A stretch of DNA of 64,000 nucleotides from Oscillospiraceae bacterium (GTDB lineage: Bacteria > Bacillota > Clostridia > Saccharofermentanales > Saccharofermentanaceae): contig CACYMP010000002.1 in NCBI GenBank assembly GCA_902775565.1, positions 1-64,000 on the forward strand. The letters run 5' to 3'. Made by a program: the position numbers and the translations under genes. The notes beneath the pieces are model-generated. The model saw only the letters and a list, made by a program, of their open reading frames with translations. It ran no database searches and was not told the DNA's origin. Shown one piece after another: positions 1 to 8,006 of the stretch. The first letter of the stretch is position 1. Each line of letters opens with the position of its first letter.

Positions 1-3
1 GTC

Positions 4-47
4 AAAACAAAATGGATGCCTCCTGTTGTTTACAGGAAAGCATCCAT
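4..47 (-). terminator. Rho-independent terminator of the hydABC operon
   Basis: On the minus strand, arms ATGGATGC and GCATCCAT (40-47 and 12-19) enclose an inner CCTGT/ACAGG stem, followed by a T-rich tract (A-rich on the plus strand, 4-12). It lies about 90 bases after the hydA stop codon, so it probably ends the hydrogenase transcript. Confidence 0.75.
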
Positions 48-138
48 CTGCTAAAACTTATTCAATTATCTATGTGTCCAGTTTCCTGGGTACATATCAC
101 AGCGTGCCCCTTTGTTGTTCTTTTAACTTAAGTAAAGA

Positions 139-1917
139 TTACTTCTTTACTTCGTTGAAGCCCTCTCTTGCAGCATATGTTGTGTGCAGGAGCTCGTGAG
201 CCTTGTGAGAGTTAGGCTCGCCCAGATACTTCTCGTAGAGTTCGATGATCTGGGGATTCTTGTGAGACTGACGGAGTGTCTGACGCTCATCCTCGGAATA
301 GAGTGCCTGCGCTCTCTTCTCCTTGTATGTGTCGAGGATATCGTCTGCCTCGTTAGGCATGAAGCAGGGACGTACATAAGGCTGACCGCCGCCGTTGATG
401 CATCCGCCCGGGCATCCCATGATCTCGATGAACTGATACTTTGACTTGCCTTCACGGATCTCGTCAAGAAGAACCTTAGCGCTCTTCATGCCGGAAGCGA
501 TAGCAACGTTGACTGTTGTGCCGTTGATGTCGAGGGAAGCCTCACGGATTCCTGCATCGTGTCCACGTACAGCCTTGATCTCGATAGGCTCGCACTCTTT
601 GCCTGTGAGCTTGAAGTAAACAGTTCTGAGGGCTGCTTCCATAACGCCGCCCGTAACACCGAAGATTACGCCTGCGCCTGTGTAGTCGCCCATGATGTCC
701 TGATCCCACTCCTCATCAGGGAGACGGTTGAACATGATACCTGCACGGCGGATCATTCTTGCGAGCTCACGTGTTGTGAGAACTGCATCAACGTCAGGAA
801 TACCGTTAACCTTGAGCTGCTCTCTTTCCTTCTCGAACTTCTTGGCAACGCAAGGCATGATGGATACAACGAAGATATCCTTAGGATCGATGCCCTTCTC
901 CTGTGCCCAGTAAGACTTGATGATGGCACCCTGCATCTCGTGAGGAGACTTGCAGGAAGAAAGGTGAGGAAGGAGATCACCGTAGTTGTACTCAGCGTAG
1001 TTGATCCATCCCGGTGAGCAGGAAGTGATCATAGGCAGAACGCCGCCGTTCTGGAGACGTCCGAGGAGCTCTGTGCCCTCTTCCATGATCGTAAGGTCTG
1101 CACCGAAGTTAACGTCGTAAACTCTCTCGAAACCGAGTCTTCTGAGAGCTGCGATCATCTTGCCTGTGCAAGGAGTGCCGACAGGATTGTCGAACTCTTC
1201 GCCGATAGCTGCACGGACAGCAGGAGCTGCCTGAACGATAACGTGCTTGCCTGCCTTGAAAGCAGCGTCAACCTTATCGATCTCGGAGTGTTCCATAAGA
1301 GCGCCTGTAGGGCAGACGTTTACGCACTGACCGCACTGGATGCAGGGAGAATCAGCAAAGCTTCTGTTCTCTGCAGGTGAAACGAATGTGTTGAAACCAC
1401 GGTTCTCAAAACCGAGGATGCCCATGCCGTGAGCGTTGGAGCAGCGTGCGATACAACGTCCGCAGAGGATGCACTTTGATGTGTCACGGATGAGTCCCGG
1501 AGCGAGCTCATCGTAGTGTGTCTCGGAATGAACGCCTGCGAAAGCATCTTCTCTTGCGCCTGTGATCTGGGCAACGTGGAGAAGCTCGCACTGGCCGTTC
1601 TTGTCGCACTGCTGGCAGTTCTTATTGTGATTGGAGAGCATAAGCTCTACAGATCTTCTACGAGCCTGAACAGCTGCGGGTGAGGAGATCTTGATCTCCA
1701 TGCCCTCTGCTACAGGGTAAACGCAGGATGCAACGAGTCCTCTTGCGCCTGTTGCCTCTACGAGACAAACACGGCATGAACCCTGGTTGCACTCTCCGTG
1801 ATTGAATGCACAAAGTGAAGGAATCTCATAGCCACAAGCTTTAGCAGCTTCAAGAATGGTGAGGCCGGCTTCAACCTGATAGGGCTGACCTTCAATTTTA
1901 ATGTTAACTAAACTCAT
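139..1917 (-). CDS. hydA: Bifurcating [FeFe] hydrogenase, catalytic subunit HydA
   Basis: Catalytic subunit (592 aa) of an NADH- and ferredoxin-linked [FeFe] hydrogenase. Domains in order: plant-type [2Fe-2S] ferredoxin (about 1-80, CNQGSC region near 43-51), a His-Cys3 [4Fe-4S] segment (HNKNCQQC near 97-104), two [4Fe-4S] clusters (CILCGRCIARC near 149-159; CIQCGQCVNVC near 192-202), then the H-cluster domain. All three H-cluster signatures are intact: TSCSPGW near 298, MPC near 354 and EIMGCPGGC near 498. Family knowledge: in trimeric enzymes HydA makes or oxidises H2 while HydB and HydC exchange electrons with NAD. It is the last gene of hydC-hydB-hydA, 15 bases after hydB, with a GGAGG-type site before the ATG. 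No maturation genes (hydE, hydF, hydG) are in the window. Confidence 0.96.
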   Translation of the reverse strand: MSLVNIKIEGQPYQVEAGLTILEAAKACGYEIPSLCAFNHGECNQGSCRVCLVEATGARGLVASCVYPVAEGMEIKISSPAAVQARRRSVELMLSNHNKNCQQCDKNGQCELLHVAQITGAREDAFAGVHSETHYDELAPGLIRDTSKCILCGRCIARCSNAHGMGILGFENRGFNTFVSPAENRSFADSPCIQCGQCVNVCPTGALMEHSEIDKVDAAFKAGKHVIVQAAPAVRAAIGEEFDNPVGTPCTGKMIAALRRLGFERVYDVNFGADLTIMEEGTELLGRLQNGGVLPMITSCSPGWINYAEYNYGDLLPHLSSCKSPHEMQGAIIKSYWAQEKGIDPKDIFVVSIMPCVAKKFEKEREQLKVNGIPDVDAVLTTRELARMIRRAGIMFNRLPDEEWDQDIMGDYTGAGVIFGVTGGVMEAALRTVYFKLTGKECEPIEIKAVRGHDAGIREASLDINGTTVNVAIASGMKSAKVLLDEIREGKSKYQFIEIMGCPGGCINGGGQPYVRPCFMPNEADDILDTYKEKRAQALYSEDERQTLRQSHKNPQIIELYEKYLGEPNSHKAHELLHTTYAAREGFNEVKK

Positions 1918-1932
1918 TCTCTTGCCTCCTGA

Positions 1933-3816
1933 TTAAACCTTCGAAATTGCGTTGAACTTACATGTGCTGATGCACGCACCGCACTTAACGCACTTATCGG
2001 CATCGATAGCCATAGATGCGAGCTTGTGTCCGGGTGCAACGTACTCAGTACGTGTGATGCAGCTTGCAGGGCATCCCTTAGCGCACATACCGCAGCCGAT
2101 ACACTTCTCGGCGTCGATCTTGTACTGCATGAGGTTCTTGCAAACGTGTGCAGGGCACTTCTTGTCAACGATGTGAGCGATATACTCGTCACGGAAGTGA
2201 GCAAGTGTGGAGTTAACAGGGTTGGATGCTGTCTGGCCGAGAGCGCAGAGGGAGTTAGCCTTGATCGTCTGGCTGAGTTCCTCGAGCTCGTCGAGATCAT
2301 GCATTGTGCCCTTGCCCTCTGTGATCCTTGTGAGGATCTCGAGCATTCTCTTTGTACCGATACGGCAAGGTGTGCACTTACCGCAGGACTCGTCGCAGAT
2401 GAATTCGAGGTAGAACTTAGCAACGTCAACCATGCAGTTGTCTTCGTCCATGACGATAGCACCGCCGGAACCCATCATGGATCCCTTAGCAACGAGGTTA
2501 TCGAAATCGATAGGCTCGTCGAGGTACTCTGCTGTGAGGCATCCGCCGGAAGGACCACCTGTCTGGATAGCCTTGAACTGCTTGCCGTCAGGGATTCCGC
2601 CGCCGATGTCATAGATGAGCTCTCTGAGTGTAGTACCCATAGGAACTTCTACGAGACCAACGTTGTTTACTTTTCCGCCGAGAGCGAAAACCTTTGTACC
2701 CTTGGACTTCTCAGTACCAACGGAAGCGAACTTCTCAGCACCCTCTCTGAGGATGTAAGGAACGCATGCAAGTGTCTCTACGTTGTTAACGCAGGTCGGC
2801 TTGCCCCAGAGACCCTTGATAGCAGGGAACGGAGGCCTCGGACGAGGCATACCGCGCTTACCTTCGATGGAGTTAAGGAGAGCTGTCTCCTCACCGCAAA
2901 CGAATGCGCCTGCACCGAGTCTGATCTGGCAGTCGAAGCTGAAGTTGGAACCGAGGATGTTCTTTCCAAGGAGACCTTCTGCTCTAGCCTGCTCGATAGC
3001 GATCCTGAGTCTCTTAACAGCGATAGGATACTCGGCACGAACATAGAAGTAACCTTCGGAAGCGCCGAAAGCGTAACCTGCGATCATCATTCCTTCGATA
3101 ACTGCAAGAGGGTTACCTTCGAGGATGGAACGGTCCATGAATGCACCCGGGTCACCCTCGTCGCCGTTACAAACAACGTACTTCTGATCAGATTCAACGT
3201 TGAGAGCGAACTGCCACTTTCTGCCTGTGGGGAATCCGCCGCCGCCACGTCCTCTGAGACCGGAAGCGAGAACTTCATCAACTACTTCCTGCTGTGTCAT
3301 TGTGAGTGCTCTCTTGATACCCTGGAAAGCGCCCATGCCGATAGCTTCGTTGATGTCTTCAGGATTGATAACGCCGCAGCCGTTGAGAGCTACACGTCTC
3401 TGCTTCTTATAGAAGAGAATATCATCCTGCTTTGTAACCTTCTCCTGTGTCTTAGGATCAACATAAAGAAGACGCTCAACGATCTCGCCACCAATAAGGT
3501 CTTTCTCGACGATCTCGTCAACGTCTTCAATTTTTACCATTTTATAAAGAGTATCCTCAGGATAGATCTTAACGAAAGGTCCCTGAGAACAGAAACCGAA
3601 ACAACCTACCTGGTTAACGGTAGCCTTGTCCTCGATTCCCTTTTCCTTAAGGAGCTCGTTAAATCTTTCCATGATCTCTGTGGAGTGTGCGGAAAGGCAT
3701 CCTGTACCACCGCAGAGAACGATGTGACGCTTGCCGTCACCGCCCTTGATCTTGTCGTCAAGGCTCTTGGAGAGAGCTTCAAATCTCTCATTAAGGTCAG
3801 TAACAGTACTTATCAT
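1933..3816 (-). CDS. hydB: Bifurcating hydrogenase flavin subunit HydB (NuoF-like)
   Basis: NuoF-like subunit of 627 aa carrying FMN and the NADH site. An N-terminal thioredoxin-like [2Fe-2S] domain (CGGTGC near 35-40, CFGFC near 72-76) is followed by the NuoF core with the glycine-rich nucleotide motif GLRGRGGGGFPTGRKW, an SLBB region, and the [4Fe-4S] motif ESCGKCTPCRIGTKR. A C-terminal pair of ferredoxin clusters (CIGCGMCAKGC and CVKCGACISTC) is the extra module that separates bifurcating hydrogenase or formate dehydrogenase beta subunits from respiratory NuoF. The ATG overlaps the hydC stop by four bases (ATGA), which indicates translational coupling. A long open frame on the opposite strand at 2026-3885 is a codon-bias shadow. 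Confidence 0.96.
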   Translation of the reverse strand: MISTVTDLNERFEALSKSLDDKIKGGDGKRHIVLCGGTGCLSAHSTEIMERFNELLKEKGIEDKATVNQVGCFGFCSQGPFVKIYPEDTLYKMVKIEDVDEIVEKDLIGGEIVERLLYVDPKTQEKVTKQDDILFYKKQRRVALNGCGVINPEDINEAIGMGAFQGIKRALTMTQQEVVDEVLASGLRGRGGGGFPTGRKWQFALNVESDQKYVVCNGDEGDPGAFMDRSILEGNPLAVIEGMMIAGYAFGASEGYFYVRAEYPIAVKRLRIAIEQARAEGLLGKNILGSNFSFDCQIRLGAGAFVCGEETALLNSIEGKRGMPRPRPPFPAIKGLWGKPTCVNNVETLACVPYILREGAEKFASVGTEKSKGTKVFALGGKVNNVGLVEVPMGTTLRELIYDIGGGIPDGKQFKAIQTGGPSGGCLTAEYLDEPIDFDNLVAKGSMMGSGGAIVMDEDNCMVDVAKFYLEFICDESCGKCTPCRIGTKRMLEILTRITEGKGTMHDLDELEELSQTIKANSLCALGQTASNPVNSTLAHFRDEYIAHIVDKKCPAHVCKNLMQYKIDAEKCIGCGMCAKGCPASCITRTEYVAPGHKLASMAIDADKCVKCGACISTCKFNAISKV

Positions 3817-4301
3817 GCCTTAGCTGCCTCCTCTTTGAGTTCGTTAATGATCGCGGGAACCTGGTCAACCTTAACCTTAGGGTAAACCTTGCCGTTGATG
3901 CTTACTGCAGGTGCGATACCGCAGGCACCGATGCAGCGGAGAGCGTCCAGAGTGAAAAGTCCGTCTTCCGTGGTCTCACCGGGCTTGATGCCTAAGAGCT
4001 CCTGGAACTTGTCGATAACGTTCTGGGCACCCTTTACGTAGCAAGCTGTACCAAGGCAGCAGCCTACAACGTACTTTCCCTTCGGAGTCAGAGAGAAGAA
4101 TGAGTAGAATGTAACAACTCCGTAGATCTCTGCTACCGAAATACCTGTCTTCTGGGAAACCAGTTCCTGAACCTCGAGCGGAATGTATCCGTACTCATTC
4201 TGGATGTCACTCAGGATCATCATCAAAGGAGTCTTATCGTTCTTGTGACGATCACAGATCTCCGTAATCTGAGCGACAGCAGCTTCTTGTAATTTTGCCA
4301 T
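3813..4301 (-). CDS. hydC: Bifurcating hydrogenase subunit HydC (NuoE-like)
   Basis: Thioredoxin-fold [2Fe-2S] protein of 162 aa in the NuoE/HydC family. The four cluster cysteines are visible in CCLGTACYVKGA and CIGACGIAP, after the usual helical N-terminal part. In trimeric hydrogenases it relays electrons next to the flavin subunit. It is the first gene of the hydCBA operon; AGGAGG stands before its ATG. The TATAAT box about 40 bases upstream is listed separately. The order and spacing (4-base overlap, then 15 bases) match other clostridial bifurcating hydrogenases. Confidence 0.95.
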   Translation of the reverse strand: MAKLQEAAVAQITEICDRHKNDKTPLMMILSDIQNEYGYIPLEVQELVSQKTGISVAEIYGVVTFYSFFSLTPKGKYVVGCCLGTACYVKGAQNVIDKFQELLGIKPGETTEDGLFTLDALRCIGACGIAPAVSINGKVYPKVKVDQVPAIINELKEEAAKA

Positions 4302-4321
4302 AAAAACCTCCTGCCTCTTTG

Positions 4322-4370
4322 GGAATATTCCAACCTACAAATTATACTTTGGAAAAGGTCAGTTAGTCCA
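4322..4370 (-). promoter_or_regulatory. Promoter of hydCBA with a downstream palindrome
   Basis: Minus strand: TATAAT at 4346-4341, with TGGACT (4 of 6 to consensus) 18 bases upstream at 4370-4365. Between this -10 box and the gene lies the perfect 10-base palindrome GGAATATTCC (4322-4331), which falls in the early transcribed region. It could be an operator. It does not fit the Rex consensus, so I assign no regulator. Confidence 0.6.
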
Positions 4371-4513
4371 TGCTAACCCAACCCCCTGAGACTGTTTTTC
4401 TGTTTCAAAAGTGTAAAAAAATGAACGCATTTGAACGACTGTTGCCGGACCTCCTCATGAAGCCCTTCTCCCGCCGATGTATAATACCGGTAAAGATTCT
4501 TTTAGGAGTTTGC

Positions 4514-5608
4514 ATGAAGGTTATCGTTGCCGCGGATTCGTTCAAAGGAAGCCTGTCTTCACTTGAGGCAGGTCATGCAGTCAGGGACGGCGTCATCGCC
4601 GCCTGCCCGGATGCATCCGTCACCGTCCTCCCTCTGGCTGACGGCGGCGAAGGTACGATCGACGCGATAGCTCCTTATGTCGGCGGTTCAGTCAGGTGCC
4701 TTAACGTCACGGGCCCCCTCTGCTCACCGGTGGAAGCTTCATATATTTACGATCCTTCTACCGCGACTGCCTACATCGAAATGGCGAAAGCCTCAGGTCT
4801 GACTCTGGTCTCCTCTGCTTCACTTGATCCTCTGCACGCCACCTCTTACGGAACCGGCGAACTCATGGCAGATGCGATCAAAGCAGGCGCCCGCTCGCTC
4901 GTCATCTGCATCGGCGGCAGTGCGACCAACGATGCCGGCGCAGGTATGCTCCAAGCCCTCGGTGCAAAGCTGACCTCCGAAAACGGCTCTGACATCCCTT
5001 TCGGAGCGGCAGGTCTCAGCTATCTTTCATCTGTCGATCTCTCCGCCCTGCCCCGCGGCATCTCGGTCACTGTTGCTTCTGACGTGACCAACCCGCTTTG
5101 CGGTCCTGACGGGGCAAGCCATGTCTACGGTCCCCAGAAAGGAGCAGACCCGAAGACCGCCGAAATGATGGATCAGCTCCTAATGCGTTTCGCCAAACTT
5201 ACAGGTTTCGACCCGTTTGAATCCGGCACCGGCGCGGCCGGCGGCATGAGCTTCGCCCTCAAGAATTTCCTCGGGGCTTCTATAAAGTCAGGTGCCGACA
5301 TCGTCAACGAACTCACCGGTGCGGAATCGCTCATCAGGGATTGTGATATCGTGATAACCGGCGAAGGCAGGATGGACAGCCAGACCGTCAACGGCAAGGC
5401 ACCATACAAGATACTTCAGCTTGCGCAAAAATACGGCAAACCCGTCATCGGCATCACGGGTGTGTTGGGCGACGGGTATGAGAAATGCTTGGAGGCGGGC
5501 TTTTCGCGTATTGTCCCGCTCGTTAATCCGACTATGGAACGAGAGGCGGCCCGTGCGAGTGTCAAGGAGACGGTCAGACGTCTTTTCGAGTCAGAGAGTT
5601 TCGTTTAA
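4514..5608 (+). CDS. Glycerate 2-kinase (GlxK/GarK family)
   Basis: 364-aa glycerate kinase that phosphorylates D-glycerate with ATP to 2-phosphoglycerate, feeding lower glycolysis. Family signatures: VAADSFKGSLSS at the N-terminus, PLADGGEGT near 40, GGSATNDAG near 137, GTGAAGG in the middle and TGEGRMDSQT near 280. I place the start at 4514 because AGGAG precedes it by six bases and the family begins MK(V/I)(V/I)xAxDSFKG; an upstream in-frame ATG at 4370 would add 48 residues unlike the family. A TATAAT at 4480-4485 fits a promoter. It stands alone, so a link to a glycerate or glyoxylate pathway cannot be read from the neighbours. Confidence 0.93.
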   Translation: MKVIVAADSFKGSLSSLEAGHAVRDGVIAACPDASVTVLPLADGGEGTIDAIAPYVGGSVRCLNVTGPLCSPVEASYIYDPSTATAYIEMAKASGLTLVSSASLDPLHATSYGTGELMADAIKAGARSLVICIGGSATNDAGAGMLQALGAKLTSENGSDIPFGAAGLSYLSSVDLSALPRGISVTVASDVTNPLCGPDGASHVYGPQKGADPKTAEMMDQLLMRFAKLTGFDPFESGTGAAGGMSFALKNFLGASIKSGADIVNELTGAESLIRDCDIVITGEGRMDSQTVNGKAPYKILQLAQKYGKPVIGITGVLGDGYEKCLEAGFSRIVPLVNPTMEREAARASVKETVRRLFESESFV

Positions 5609-5620
5609 AAGTTCAATTAC

Positions 5621-5733
5621 CTGAAAAGTGTAGTATTTTTGCCTTTTTACTGCACTTTTTAGTGCACTTTCGGCTTTTTTGCACTATTTCTTACACAAAA
5701 CCTGCTTTTTAATACACTTTTCAGTGCACTTTT
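5621..5733. repeat. Intergenic hairpin-repeat block, word AAAAGTGCA/TGCACTTTT
   Basis: AT-rich spacer after the glycerate kinase, full of one short word in both orientations. CTGAAAAGTGTA (5621-5632) is the exact reverse complement of TACACTTTTCAG (5713-5724). Nested inside, AAAAGTGTAGTA pairs with TACTGCACTTTT (one G-T wobble), and AGTGCA pairs with TGCACT. TGCACTTTT-like copies recur at 5651, 5663 and 5725. No coding potential seen. Compare the blocks at 18669, 35205 and 35408. Confidence 0.7.
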
Positions 5734-5809
5734 CAGGAACTTCAGCCGGCGAAAGCACGAATCACGATTTCCGACACGAAAACAGCCGGTTTCGTTAAGA
5801 TTTCGTGAA

Positions 5810-6280
5810 TCAGCGCGCTTCTGATGACGACGAATGTACCGGGATGTCCCCGTCGTGCAGCGAAAGCATTCTGCGGATCTTGTTCTTATAATCCATTGCA
5901 AGGAGCGGGCCGTCGCCTCCGTGGCCCATCAGGTCCTCGGGTATGTAGCTCGAGATGGGATTCTGCCAGATACAGATGTCTATCTTGCTGCTGTCGATCC
6001 TATATGTGGAAAGGATTATCTTCATCTGTTCGGCGCTTACGGGCTTGAGCTCAGCCAGTTCTTCATCGAGCCAGTCACGCTTTTCTTCCGAGTGAGGCAG
6101 GAGACCAAAGCTGTACGAATTCTGCGACATCTGCCACACGACAACGTCGAGTCCGCCCGAAGCGTCAAGGCCAAAGTACTGGGGGTACTGCTTCTTCAGC
6201 TCGGCTGCTTCTTTGGACATGCAGGAAGTAAGAGACAATACCGCCGCCAAAACGAGTATGAATGTGATCAGTTTTCTCAT
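5810..6280 (-). CDS. Small lipoprotein of unknown function
   Basis: 156 aa. A short basic N-terminus, a hydrophobic stretch and the lipobox LTSC (Cys20) predict a membrane-anchored lipoprotein. The rest is soluble, with Trp/Tyr-rich segments (VVVWQMSQNSYSF, DICIWQNPISSYIP) and a Ser-rich C-terminus; I recognise no family. GGAGG lies 6 bases before the ATG. The gene is transcribed away from the HTH-AIR synthase gene, and a dyad (6293-6308) overlaps its probable transcription start, so it is a plausible target of that regulator (inference). Confidence 0.8.
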   Translation of the reverse strand: MRKLITFILVLAAVLSLTSCMSKEAAELKKQYPQYFGLDASGGLDVVVWQMSQNSYSFGLLPHSEEKRDWLDEELAELKPVSAEQMKIILSTYRIDSSKIDICIWQNPISSYIPEDLMGHGGDGPLLAMDYKNKIRRMLSLHDGDIPVHSSSSEAR

Positions 6281-6292
6281 GCCATGCCTCCA

Positions 6293-6338
6293 GACTATTG
6301 TTATAGTCCATACTACTACGATAGTCTGTACGCGTCAA
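6293..6338 (-). promoter_or_regulatory. Promoter and dyad operator of the 5810-6280 lipoprotein gene
   Basis: Minus strand: TTGACG (6338-6333), 17-base spacer, TAGTAT (6315-6310). Just downstream, about where transcription would start, is the dyad GACTAT-N4-ATAGTC (6293-6308). A further half-site ATAGTC lies at 6321-6326 in the promoter spacer. This arrangement suits a repressor site. Confidence 0.55.
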
Positions 6339-6367
6339 TACAAAAAGCAAAAGCTCCTTTCTGAAAA

Positions 6368-6384
6368 TTCAACCACCGGTTGAA
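6368..6384. promoter_or_regulatory. Inverted repeat upstream of the HTH-AIR synthase gene
   Basis: TTCAACC-N3-GGTTGAA, with perfect 7-base arms, about 83 bases before the start of the HTH-AIR synthase gene. Position and symmetry fit an operator, perhaps autoregulatory. I found no confident -10 box beside it. Confidence 0.45.
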
Positions 6385-6466
6385 TAGCTGTGCTAAACTC
6401 AATCTGTCAGTTATTGTTGGCCCGCCGCGGCTGAGGGTATCCTTAAGAAAAACGGAGGTGCTCCCC

Positions 6467-7717
6467 ATGATAGACAGCAGCAGAATGGGACGTTTCATCG
6501 TCGAAAAGAGAAAGGCATTAGGACTTACGCAGCAGCAGCTGGCAGCCAAGCTCAACGTGTCCTTTCAGGCGGTTTCCAAGTGGGAGAACGGCACGGCATT
6601 TCCGAACATCGAGATACTGAAAGAACTCGCGACCGTCCTCGAGGTAACGGCTGACGAGATCCTCACCGGCAGCGAAAAGGAAGAGAACGGGCTGTCCTAC
6701 AGCAAGGCCGGGATCGACATCGCATACACCGATTCCATCAAGAAAGAGATGGAAAAGAGCCTTGAGACAACGGACCGTAGAGTCCTCAACGGCCTGGGGC
6801 CCTTTGCTTCGCTTTACGACATTAAGTTCCCTGAGATAAAAGACCCTGTTCTCGTCTTAAAAGCAGAGGAGCCGGGCTCGAAACAGAAGCTCGCGATCGA
6901 ATACGGCTACACCGAATCGATCTGTCATGACATGATCAACCATCTGGTAAACGACGTCATCGTGATGGGCGCAAAGCCCCTTGCAGTTCTCGATACCATC
7001 GTCTGCGGGAATGCGGAGAAAGACACTATCAAGACTCTGGTCAAGGGTGTTTCCGATGCATGCCGGGACAATGACTGCTCGCTCGTCGGCGGCGAGACTT
7101 CCATCCAGCCGCTCGTGGTGGATCACGGCGTTTATGTCCTCACCTCGAGCATCGCCGGCATCGTTGAAAGATCCAAGGTCATCGACGGATCAGCGATCAA
7201 AGAAGGCGATGCGGTGTTGGCTGTAGCATCCAACGGACTGCACACGAACGGCTATTCGCTGGTCCGTCTTCTCATGGACAAGAAGCCCCAGATAAAGATG
7301 GATAAGATAGACGGCCTGACATTCATAGAGCAGATAATGAAGCCTCACACACCGTACTACAAAGCGGTGAGAGATCTTTTCGACGGCAATGCCGTACACG
7401 GGATGGCGCATATCACGGGCGGCGGTATCGAAGGCAATCTCTGCCGCGTGATCCCCGACGGACTATGCGCGAAGATAGACCTGTCAAAGATAAAGATACT
7501 GAACCTTTTCAAATACATCAGGGATAACGGCAGCATAAGCGACGACGAAATGCTGCGCACATTCAACTGCGGCGTCGGATTCATAATAGTAACTCCGCAG
7601 AAAGACAAGAAGGCCGTTATGAAGCACGTCTGTAAGACATACGGCTGCTATGAGATCGGCACCATTGAGAAGGGTGATTCTAAGATCGTTTTCGACAAGC
7701 GTCTGAACTGGATCTGA
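6467..7717 (+). CDS. XRE-type HTH domain fused to AIR synthase (PurM-like) domain
   Basis: 416 aa. Residues about 1-65 are a classic XRE helix-turn-helix (LGLTQQQLAAKLNVSFQAVSKWENG). Residues about 80-415 match phosphoribosylformylglycinamidine cyclo-ligase: YSKAGIDI, HLVNDVIVMGAKPL, SLVGGETS, IVERSKVIDG, NGLHTNGYSLVR, HITGGGIEGNLCRVIP. PurM makes AIR from FGAM and ATP in purine synthesis. The usual ATP/Mg motif TDGVGTK is changed here to AEEPGSK, so catalysis is doubtful and the domain may sense a purine intermediate (inference). The start at 6467 follows GGAGG by eight bases; an upstream in-frame start at 6380 lacks this. No other pur gene is nearby. The divergent neighbour is a lipoprotein gene with dyads in between. 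Confidence 0.88.
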   Translation: MIDSSRMGRFIVEKRKALGLTQQQLAAKLNVSFQAVSKWENGTAFPNIEILKELATVLEVTADEILTGSEKEENGLSYSKAGIDIAYTDSIKKEMEKSLETTDRRVLNGLGPFASLYDIKFPEIKDPVLVLKAEEPGSKQKLAIEYGYTESICHDMINHLVNDVIVMGAKPLAVLDTIVCGNAEKDTIKTLVKGVSDACRDNDCSLVGGETSIQPLVVDHGVYVLTSSIAGIVERSKVIDGSAIKEGDAVLAVASNGLHTNGYSLVRLLMDKKPQIKMDKIDGLTFIEQIMKPHTPYYKAVRDLFDGNAVHGMAHITGGGIEGNLCRVIPDGLCAKIDLSKIKILNLFKYIRDNGSISDDEMLRTFNCGVGFIIVTPQKDKKAVMKHVCKTYGCYEIGTIEKGDSKIVFDKRLNWI

Positions 7718-7814
7718 TCCGGACCCGGCAACACTTTTGCATTTCACGCGGCCCCATTTGCAACAAGCGGGGCCGTTTATTGTATGCCCGTGGACCGCAG
7801 GCTAAGATGGGCTC

Positions 7815-8006
7815 ATGAAAACGGAAAGGTATACTGTAATGCTTAAAAATATCCTTCTGGCCGCTGCCCTTTTCGGAGCATCTTTCGCCGGGTCCGTAAT
7901 AAACGGCATGCTGGTCTCCGCCATAGCTTCAGCCATCCTGTCGGTCATGCTCCTTGTCTATCTGATCGTTTATATCACCAAACGCAAGAGTCATTCAGGA
8001 ACCTGA
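7815..8006 (+). CDS. Possible small two-helix membrane protein
   Basis: 63 aa made mostly of two hydrophobic stretches (about 10-30 and 33-52) with basic flanks, ending KRKSHSGT. It overlaps the tail of the opposite-strand lipoprotein gene by 12 bases. No clear ribosome-binding site precedes either candidate start (7815 or the ATG at 7839). The amino-acid pattern looks like a real membrane peptide, but it could be chance. Confidence 0.4.
   Translation: MKTERYTVMLKNILLAAALFGASFAGSVINGMLVSAIASAILSVMLLVYLIVYITKRKSHSGT

Noticed and set aside
2026..3885. Long open frame (619 codons) on the plus strand opposite hydB
   Set aside because: It lies wholly antisense to hydB and hydC, has Cys/Ser/Leu-rich nonsense composition and no ribosome-binding site. 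It arises from codon bias.
4322..4331. Rex operator before hydCBA
   Set aside because: GGAATATTCC is a palindrome but lacks the TTGTGA-N6-TCACAA pattern.
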